From contig JALRLN010000040.1 of NCBI GenBank assembly GCA_023254445.1, positions 1-11,004 on the forward strand: 11,004 nt of DNA. Direction: 5' to 3'. The position numbers and the translations under genes were made by a program. A model generated the notes under the pieces. The model was not told the DNA's origin and made no database searches. It saw nothing but the letters and a program-made list of their open reading frames with translations. How positions within the stretch are numbered: position 1 is the first letter of the stretch; every line of letters starts with the position of its first letter. Shown in pieces: positions 6,057-11,004 of this stretch. The stretch is from Candidatus Poseidoniaceae archaeon. GTDB taxonomy: Archaea; Thermoplasmatota; Poseidoniia; Poseidoniales; Poseidoniaceae.

Positions 6057-6815
6057 ATGGCGCACGGGAGCCAGCACGCCGTGAGGCGCATGGTCGAAGC
6101 GTGGCTTGTGGAGGCGATGTCCCGCTACAACGCGGACTCGTACGAGCGGCGCGAAGCCTACGCCGCCCAGGTGCATCTTCCCGGAAGCGTCCTCCAGGAC
6201 CTCGTGTGGTGGGCGCTGCAAGCACTCCCAGACGAGGTGCTGGTCGGGCTGGACGTCGACGCGGGACGGCCGCACCTCGACGAGGTTGACGCGATGTTCG
6301 CCGGGGCGGCCCAGCGTGACGGGCTCTTCGCCGGTCAAGGCTACGTCATCGGTGAAGCGGCCGTGGTGAACCGCGGCGATTCCTATTCGGTGCACCACCT
6401 TCCAGAAGAATGGACGGACGACCTGTTTCGCAGCGACCGCGGCAGCCGTGGCGGTCGGTTCACGCACTGGCTGCACACCCACCCGAACGCACCGGCCATC
6501 CCAAGCGGGGCGGACGCCGATGCGGCGCAGGAAACGCTCGGCGTGGACATGATCCTCGGCCTCCGCTTCTCCCCGGAGGGACCGCTCCCTTGGTTCGATG
6601 ACGTCGACGGGGAGCGGCGAACGTTGGCCGCCGCCGAAGGTGCACCGGTGCGCCGTCGCTTTGGTCGGCGCGAGCCTCCGGTGCTTGGCGTCGCACCGAG
6701 CGGGCATCGCATCCACGAGATCCAACTCATCGCCTTCCACCGCACGGGCGTCGGCGTCAACGTCGTGCTCGTCGACGACGACGGCTGGCCCTACGGCTGG
6801 TCGACGCTCACCTGA
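6057..6815 (+). CDS. JAMM/MPN+ (JAB) domain metalloprotease-like protein
   Basis: JAMM proteins are zinc isopeptidases or peptidases that remove ubiquitin-like or SAMP proteins from conjugates, or process sulfur-carrier proteins. This 252-residue protein carries the full motif: Glu60 in ALPDEVLVGL, His140-Thr-His142-Pro143, six residues, Ser150, two residues, Asp153 (HxHP-x6-SxxD). The N-terminal ~38 residues are helical; QVHLPGSVLQDLVWWA (38-53) is the usual JAB first strand and helix. About 60 residues rich in Arg and acidic residues (168-228) are inserted before the closing strands (HEIQLIAFH and VGVNVVLVDDDG), longer than in minimal JAB proteins of 120-150 residues. The ATG at 6057 is chosen; an ATG at 6090 (MVEAWLVEA) is possible. 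No ubiquitin-like, E1-like or MoaD/ThiS gene lies nearby, so the substrate is unknown. It ends 8 bases inside the convergent DUF1499 gene. Confidence 0.9.
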   Translation: MAHGSQHAVRRMVEAWLVEAMSRYNADSYERREAYAAQVHLPGSVLQDLVWWALQALPDEVLVGLDVDAGRPHLDEVDAMFAGAAQRDGLFAGQGYVIGEAAVVNRGDSYSVHHLPEEWTDDLFRSDRGSRGGRFTHWLHTHPNAPAIPSGADADAAQETLGVDMILGLRFSPEGPLPWFDDVDGERRTLAAAEGAPVRRRFGRREPPVLGVAPSGHRIHEIQLIAFHRTGVGVNVVLVDDDGWPYGWSTLT

Positions 6816-7269
6816 GCGCGTCGGCCATCGTGGTGAGGCGCTCAGGATTGACGCCAAGGTCGGACAGGCCCACGCGGGACGAGGACTGCATGACCACCTC
6901 GCCGGTCGTGGGGTTGACGGACACGGTCACGTCGTCGACAAAGCCCCATAGTTCGGTCTGGACGGCGTAATGCCGGAATTCGCTGTCCTTGTGCAGCAGC
7001 GTCACGCGAGGCTCGGCCTCGGCCCATGCGTCCACCTTGGCCCAAAAGTCGTCCTCGCCGCCGTACGGGACAGCAAGCGGAAGCACGCCGTCCATGCGGT
7101 GGCCGCCTGCCCCGTCGAGGCGGGCGCAGTTTTCGCTCGATGCGGCGCACGCCTCGGGCATCTCAAGCAGCAGCGGATGGGGGGACGCCAAGGTGATGAG
7201 CACGCGGAGCGCGAGGAAGGCCACGGCGCCGAGCACGGCCGCCGTCCGCACGCGCTCGCCGAGGCTCAT
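6808..7269 (-). CDS. DUF1499 family protein with N-terminal membrane anchor
   Basis: A 153-residue protein with one hydrophobic helix (about 9-28, AAVLGAVAFLALRVLITLA) and a DUF1499 domain after it. The family signature is clear: FVDDVTVSVNP (110-120) followed by SSSRVGLSDLGVN (129-141), close to the usual RSaSRvGxxDxGvN ending, and a C-terminal helix. The biochemical role of DUF1499 is not known. The helix suggests a membrane-tethered domain. The ATG at 7269 overlaps the stop of the oxidoreductase gene as ATGA, and a perfect AGGAGGTG lies 5 bases upstream, so it is translated with that gene. Whether it serves the oxidoreductase is inference from position only. Its 3' end overlaps the JAMM gene by 8 bases. 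Confidence 0.9.
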   Translation of the reverse strand: MSLGERVRTAAVLGAVAFLALRVLITLASPHPLLLEMPEACAASSENCARLDGAGGHRMDGVLPLAVPYGGEDDFWAKVDAWAEAEPRVTLLHKDSEFRHYAVQTELWGFVDDVTVSVNPTTGEVVMQSSSRVGLSDLGVNPERLTTMADALR

Positions 7270-9320
7270 GGCAGCACCTCCTGCGGTCGACCGCCTTCAT
7301 CCCATCCCCGCTCGGTGTAGTAGGCAAGCAGGCAGGCGTCTTCGTCGGTCGCGTCCGAGAAACTCACGCAGCCTTCCGCCACCCCGCTCGGCAAGGGCTC
7401 TTCCCGGAGGCGCCACGACAAGCGGTCCTCCACATCGGGGCGGCGGCCAAGCCGGCTCCAGTGGGCCACGTTCCAGCGTCGTGCCAGGTCCCACTGGACG
7501 GCGGCACGCGAACACAGGTCCTCCCAGGTGGCGACGTCCCCGGTGATGGCCGTCCACATCGCGGCAAGCATCCCGTCGGGGCTCGCACCTTTCGCGAAGG
7601 CGCAGAGGATGAGGGAATCGCGCACCACGATCGCGTTCTGGCTTTCCACAAGTTCCGGCACGAGGTCCAGCGCGCTCGCCGTGGGCAACCCCGTCGGCTC
7701 CTTGTAGCCCGCACGCATGTGGGAGGCGCCGACGTTGGCCGTCATGTAGGCCAAACCGTTGCCTCGCTTGCCGCGGGGGTCCCAGGCCGGAAGGTCGAGC
7801 CCCTTGCAGTGGGCGGTGCAGCGTGAGGCAGGGTGCCCGGTCCGGCGCTCCACCTCGTCCGCGAAGGCCACCGCCCCCGCGGCGAGGGTGCCAAAGAGCG
7901 AGCCATCACCAACCGTGGCCGAGGCCAGCGTCTCGAGGGCGAGCGGCGGGAGGGCCGCATCGCCGAAGCGCCACGTGACCGGGTCACCCGGCGCGTACGG
8001 GGCGAACGCCCGCGGGGCGGGGAAGGACGTCCCCCATTCCACAGGCAACCAACCACGCTCGGCCAGTTCGCACACCAGCCCGAGGGCCGCTCCAGAGGAG
8101 ATGGTGTCAAGCCCGAAGCGGTTGCAGGCATCGTTGCCGTCCATCACCTCGAGGCTCGAACTGAGGCCAAGGTTCGACCCAAGCAGCGCCAACGTCTCGT
8201 ATTCCGGTCGCTCGACGCGTTCAAGGTGGACCGGTCGACCCTTCACCCGCTCGCCCTCCACCGTGGGTCGGTCCGCCGCTTCGCACGCGATGGGGCAGGG
8301 GGTGCAGCAGCCGGATTGCTTGGCGTCCGGATGTTCGTCGTGCCAGTGGTCGCCGGTCAAGCGTGGTACATCGAGAGCGACGGCCCCGCCCGTGCTCATG
8401 CCTTCGGTCGGCGGCGAGGAGGACGGTGCCTCGGAAGACACGACGGTCCCGGCGAGGACAGGAACAACCCCGTCCGCGGAGGTGTAGTTCGCAGTCGGCA
8501 TGCGGTCGTTTGCTGAGGCATAATGCGGCGCTCGGCTCGTCCCGAAGGCGTAGAAGGGGTCCCCTGCTCGGCGCTTGACGCCCATTTCCTGCCGTTGTTC
8601 CTTCACCGCGTCCTGCAGGGCTTCGGCATCGGCCACGCGCACGCGGGCGCGGGCCTCGGGGCTGGCGTCGACGGTGATCACCTTCAGGCGCTTGAAGCCG
8701 AACTGCGCACCGGTTCCGCCGCGCCCAGCCGCGCGACGTCCGGCGGTGATCGGCGACGAAAAGCGCACCCCGGCCTCCCCGGCCGGTCCGACGGAGAAGC
8801 ATTCGCCAAGGCCTTCGAGGGCCTGTTCGCAGGCCCAGGTGGTGGCGCCGGCAAGGTCTTCGCACGGCACGAGCCGTGCCTCCAGGTCACGGATTTCCAA
8901 GCGCACGAGCGTCTGGCTCGCACCGAAGACGAAGAGGCCGTCCCAGCCTGCTTCCCTGAGGCGATGGCCGAGGTTGCCTCCGACGTACGTGTCGATGTAG
9001 ACGTCGGTCAGTGGTGAGCGTGTCACGACCACGGCACGGCCGGACGAGCCGATGCGGGTCCCTTGGAACGGCCCGGTGAAGACAAGCAGGGGGGTCGAGG
9101 GATGCCGTGCGACGTCCGAACCCCCCGTCACCGGATGCACGAGGTCGTAGGCCGCGTCCTCCGTCGTGTCCCATTCCACAAGGACGCGGGTGGCGAGGCC
9201 CTTCCCGCCCATCCCTTCGTGGCACCACGCCTTGGGCACCTCGCGGGCCTCGATGGCGCCCGTGGAGAGGTTGACCACGAGCACGCGCCCGGGAAAACCG
9301 TCGAAGCGCCATCCGTCCAT
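7266..9320 (-). CDS. Aldehyde ferredoxin oxidoreductase family protein (tungsten/molybdenum bis-pterin enzyme)
   Basis: AOR-family enzymes oxidise aldehydes to acids and pass electrons to ferredoxin, using a W or Mo bis-pyranopterin cofactor and one [4Fe-4S] cluster. The 684-residue protein shows the N-terminal domain (GKGLA at 40-44; GPFQGTRIGSSGRAVVVTRSPL at 83-104; DTYVGGNLGHRLREAGWDGL at 110-129), the pterin loop AGRRAAGRGGTGAQFG (193-208), the cluster ligands Cys339-x2-Cys342-x3-Cys346 and distal Cys573 (RDSLILC), PEYETLALLGSNLG (372-385), and the pterin-side segment DPRGKRGNGLAYMTANVGASHMRAG (514-538). All cofactor ligands appear present. It is longer than the ~605 residues of Pyrococcus AOR; part of the excess is a Ser/Pro/Gly-rich stretch at about 284-320 just before the cluster motif. 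Substrate cannot be read directly. It follows gpmA by 9 bases, making a GAPOR-type role (glyceraldehyde-3-phosphate to 3-phosphoglycerate) worth testing. DUF1499 follows with an ATGA overlap. Confidence 0.93.
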   Translation of the reverse strand: MDGWRFDGFPGRVLVVNLSTGAIEAREVPKAWCHEGMGGKGLATRVLVEWDTTEDAAYDLVHPVTGGSDVARHPSTPLLVFTGPFQGTRIGSSGRAVVVTRSPLTDVYIDTYVGGNLGHRLREAGWDGLFVFGASQTLVRLEIRDLEARLVPCEDLAGATTWACEQALEGLGECFSVGPAGEAGVRFSSPITAGRRAAGRGGTGAQFGFKRLKVITVDASPEARARVRVADAEALQDAVKEQRQEMGVKRRAGDPFYAFGTSRAPHYASANDRMPTANYTSADGVVPVLAGTVVSSEAPSSSPPTEGMSTGGAVALDVPRLTGDHWHDEHPDAKQSGCCTPCPIACEAADRPTVEGERVKGRPVHLERVERPEYETLALLGSNLGLSSSLEVMDGNDACNRFGLDTISSGAALGLVCELAERGWLPVEWGTSFPAPRAFAPYAPGDPVTWRFGDAALPPLALETLASATVGDGSLFGTLAAGAVAFADEVERRTGHPASRCTAHCKGLDLPAWDPRGKRGNGLAYMTANVGASHMRAGYKEPTGLPTASALDLVPELVESQNAIVVRDSLILCAFAKGASPDGMLAAMWTAITGDVATWEDLCSRAAVQWDLARRWNVAHWSRLGRRPDVEDRLSWRLREEPLPSGVAEGCVSFSDATDEDACLLAYYTERGWDEGGRPQEVLP
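7275..7282 (-). promoter_or_regulatory. Strong Shine-Dalgarno site AGGAGGTG for the DUF1499 gene
   Basis: AGGAGGTG on the minus strand, 5 bases before the ATG at 7269 and inside the last codons of the oxidoreductase gene. It fixes the downstream start and supports coupled translation across the ATGA overlap. Confidence 0.75.
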
Positions 9321-9329
9321 GCGCGTCCC

Positions 9330-10043
9330 TCAGGCCTCACGTCGCGTCCAAGCGCCGTCCGTCCGCTCGTACAGCAGCGGGACACCGGTCGGCACCTCAA
9401 GCCCGAGCACCTCCTCGCGGGAGAGCCCTTCGATGGCCATGATGATGCTGCGCAGGGAGTTGCCGTGGGCCGCCACGAGGACGTTGCGTCCTGCGTCAAG
9501 CGCAGGGACAAGGGTGGCGTCGAGGTAGGGCAGCGTGCGAGCCGCGCACAGTTCGAGGGATTCGCCCTCGGGCGGTGGGACGTCGTAGGAGCGGCGCCAC
9601 ACGTGAACCTGCTCTGCGCCATAGCGGTCCCGAGTGGCCTGCTTGTCCAGCCCTTGCAGGGCCCCGTACATGCGCTCGTTGAGCTGCCATGCGACGTGCA
9701 CCGGCAGGGCGTCGCTGCGTGCCGCCTCGTCATGGACGGTGGTCCACTCGGCCATGCGCCGCTCGTTGTCGCCGAGCCCGTCGAGGCCGCCCTCGGGCAC
9801 GGGGTGCTGAACGACGGGAACCTTGCCGCCTTGGTGCTGCGCGAGGGCGAGCATCGCGGTCATTTGGGCACGGATCAGGGTCGAGACGTGCACTTCATCG
9901 ATGGGCAGGTGGGCGATGCGCCGGCCGCCTTCGATGGCTTCCTCGATGCCGACGGGGGTCAGCGGCACGTCCACCCAGCCGGTGAAGCGGTTCGCCGCGT
10001 TCCACATCGACTGGCCATGGCGCATGAGGATGAGCAGCGACAT
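9330..10043 (-). CDS. gpmA: 2,3-bisphosphoglycerate-dependent phosphoglycerate mutase
   Basis: Interconverts 3- and 2-phosphoglycerate in glycolysis and gluconeogenesis through a phosphohistidine. The 237-residue protein has LMRHGQS (6-12) with His9 as the phosphorylated residue, NRFTGWVDVPLT (18-29), STLIRAQMTA (54-63), the catalytic Glu in LNERMYGALQG (E123), VWRRSYDVPPP (148-158), and the second histidine in AAHGNSLRSI (H193). It lacks the ~25-residue loop after the PPE segment and the C-terminal tail of E. coli GpmA (250 residues), like other short bacterial forms, and has extra residues (about 82-112) before the NERMYG motif. The ATG at 10043 puts the RHG motif at its usual place; a 15-residue in-frame extension is not supported. 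Most archaea use the unrelated cofactor-independent enzyme, though dPGM is known in Thermoplasma. Followed 9 bases later by the oxidoreductase, so cotranscription is likely. Confidence 0.95.
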   Translation of the reverse strand: MSLLILMRHGQSMWNAANRFTGWVDVPLTPVGIEEAIEGGRRIAHLPIDEVHVSTLIRAQMTAMLALAQHQGGKVPVVQHPVPEGGLDGLGDNERRMAEWTTVHDEAARSDALPVHVAWQLNERMYGALQGLDKQATRDRYGAEQVHVWRRSYDVPPPEGESLELCAARTLPYLDATLVPALDAGRNVLVAAHGNSLRSIIMAIEGLSREEVLGLEVPTGVPLLYERTDGAWTRREA

Positions 10044-10097
10044 GGGCCTCAGTTTGCTGTACGAGCGCAGGATGAAGAGGCTTCGCACACCTCTGGC
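10044..10097 (-). other. 54-base gap upstream of gpmA
   Basis: This gap between the four-helix membrane protein and gpmA could carry a gpmA promoter. I see a short TGAGG a few bases before the gpmA ATG as a possible ribosome site, but no clear TATA-like element, operator or terminator hairpin with a T tract. Confidence 0.3.
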
Positions 10098-10898
10098 TCA
10101 GAACAGCCACGGCAACAACGCAAGCAGAAGCAAGGGGGCCAATCCCATGGCCAAATCACGCGCAGCCAGCATCAGCGATGTCTTCGCATTGCGCCGAATC
10201 ATCACATCGACGCTGGCCTGGATGTGGTCGTCGATCCGGTCCGAAAGGTGGGCTGCACCACGCCGGGCGAGTTCCTCCGCAGCGCTCCACGCGACCGCGG
10301 CAGCCAGCCCTTGAGGGGTGAATTTCCTGCTCAGCAAGGCAATGCCACCCGCACGCTTCAGCACCTTCACACCATTCGAAGGTTCCTGCCTCTTGCCTTC
10401 CTCAACGGGTTCCTTCCCACCAAATCGCCGGAGCCATCTGCGCGCGCCAAGGCCCATGTCGGCGACCTTTCGAAGCCGCTCAACGTCCTGACGCTCGACG
10501 GCCACGAGCACGCGACGAACACGCCGAATGCGGAGAAGGTCGAGGAAGACCCACGTCGCGGCGAGCACAAAGAGCAGGACGTGGGCGTACCATGGACCGT
10601 CCGACCAGTACCGCCAGCCGATGGGGTCCGCCATTTGCCTGTAGACAAAAACGACGATCAGAGGGAGGCTGAAGGCGAGCACTTCGTTGAAGATGAGCAG
10701 GCGAAGGCCGCGGACGGGCAGTTCCATCAGTTGCTTCAACGCCCATCCCGCGTGGGGCGCGAGTTTCGCCACCACACGTCGCGCCGGGCGGGCCAGGAGC
10801 AGCAAGCGAAGCAGCAACGGCAACCAAATGACGACGTAGACGTACGCCGCCCACGGCCCTTCCGGAGGAAAGGTCGGTGCGAGGATGGGGGTCGCCAC
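10098..10898 (-). CDS. Predicted membrane protein with four hydrophobic segments, unknown function
   Basis: Not a family I recognise. The 266-residue protein has hydrophobic segments at about 16-37, 66-86, 104-124 and 246-265; the last ends with the chain (APLLLLALLPWLF). Between the third and fourth lies a ~120-residue, strongly basic, probably cytoplasmic region (RIRRVRRVL, RRWLRRFGGKEP, KVLKRAGG) with helix-forming segments, including AAAVAWSAAEELARRGAAHLSDRIDDH near 199-225, which could be amphipathic. No catalytic motif is visible. The GTG at 10898 is the first start after an in-frame stop upstream; no strong ribosome site precedes it. The gene ends 54 bases before gpmA on the same strand and may head that operon, but the gap is long enough for a separate gpmA promoter. 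Right of it a divergent gene may begin. Confidence 0.75.
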   Translation of the reverse strand: MATPILAPTFPPEGPWAAYVYVVIWLPLLLRLLLLARPARRVVAKLAPHAGWALKQLMELPVRGLRLLIFNEVLAFSLPLIVVFVYRQMADPIGWRYWSDGPWYAHVLLFVLAATWVFLDLLRIRRVRRVLVAVERQDVERLRKVADMGLGARRWLRRFGGKEPVEEGKRQEPSNGVKVLKRAGGIALLSRKFTPQGLAAAVAWSAAEELARRGAAHLSDRIDDHIQASVDVMIRRNAKTSLMLAARDLAMGLAPLLLLALLPWLF

Positions 10899-10954
10899 GT
10901 GCCTTCATCGGCAGACCTGCCATCAAGCCCACGGTGCTCGAGGAGCGAAGGGCT

Positions 10955-11004
10955 ATGGAGGACGACCCGGCAGCCCCCACCATGGTGTTCACCCACCCCA
11001 TGGC
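10955..11004 (+). CDS. Possible start of a plus-strand gene, truncated by the right window edge
   Basis: From the ATG at 10955 a frame stays open to the window end and reads MEDDPAAPTMVFTHPM. Third codon positions are almost all G or C, as in the real genes here, and GAGGAG lies 9 bases upstream of the ATG. A GTG at 10934 in the same frame is an alternative start. Position fits a gene divergent from the membrane protein. Seventeen codons are too few to name a family, and an overlapping minus-strand frame is also open, so this is a tentative call. Confidence 0.35.
   Translation, partial: MEDDPAAPTMVFTHPM

Noticed and set aside
6021..6857. Long open frame antisense to the JAMM gene.
   Set aside because: The plus strand carries the intact JAMM motif; the antisense translation shows none and would overlap the DUF1499 gene.
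7759..8516. Two long plus-strand open frames opposite the oxidoreductase.
   Set aside because: Arg/Pro/Ser-rich shadow translations; the minus strand holds all AOR motifs without interruption.
10480..11001. Minus-strand frame running to the right edge, overlapping the four-helix membrane protein.
   Set aside because: It runs antiparallel to nothing conserved but overlaps the membrane-protein gene in another frame, and its translation turns Arg/Pro-rich there, typical of a shadow frame.

Overview
The window is GC-rich and very densely coded: thirteen well-supported genes (the first cut by the left edge) and a possible fourteenth starting at the right edge. Gaps are nearly always under 65 bases. 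I see no rRNA, tRNA, insertion sequence, CRISPR array or long repeat. The mix of a tungsten-type aldehyde:ferredoxin oxidoreductase, a NikR-like ribbon-helix-helix protein, a stand-alone JAMM/MPN+ protease-like protein, bacterial-type UvrA and cofactor-dependent phosphoglycerate mutase, along with acidic proteins and Shine-Dalgarno sites of the GGAGGTG type, suggests an archaeon. A marine Thermoplasmatota lineage (Poseidoniales / Marine Group II) is my best guess. That placement is an inference from gene content and protein style, not a search result; a bacterium is not excluded.

Layout. (a) 2-931 (+) is the C-terminal third of UvrA. (b) 922-2057 (-) holds a NikR-like regulator followed by a membrane protein with a Cys/His N-terminus. 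(c) 2078-4440 (+) is a tight three-gene unit: an N-terminally anchored protein of unknown function, a nucleotidyltransferase-fold protein, and a class I SAM methyltransferase that overlaps the nucleotidyltransferase by 8 bases. (d) 4413-5995 (-) is a two-gene unit: a very acidic protein, then an atypical extended SDR. (e) 6057-6815 (+) is a JAMM-domain protein divergent from the acidic gene. (f) 6808-10898 (-) is a run of four genes: a membrane protein, gpmA, an aldehyde ferredoxin oxidoreductase homologue, and a DUF1499 protein. (g) From about 10955 (+) a further gene may begin.

Working together. The clearest functional link is gpmA followed 9 bases later by the oxidoreductase. One branch of the AOR family (GAPOR) oxidises glyceraldehyde-3-phosphate to 3-phosphoglycerate, which is the substrate of phosphoglycerate mutase, so this pair may be a ferredoxin-linked glycolytic module. 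The nucleotidyltransferase-methyltransferase pair looks translationally coupled and probably acts in one modification pathway of unknown substrate. All three convergent gene pairs overlap at their 3' ends (10, 28 and 8 bases), leaving no room for conventional terminators between them.

The most unusual items are the NikR-like protein (altered metal-ligand set and no visible start codon for its DNA-binding strand), the SDR whose catalytic lysine position holds tyrosine, the JAMM protein without an obvious ubiquitin-like partner, and the gpmA-AOR pairing.
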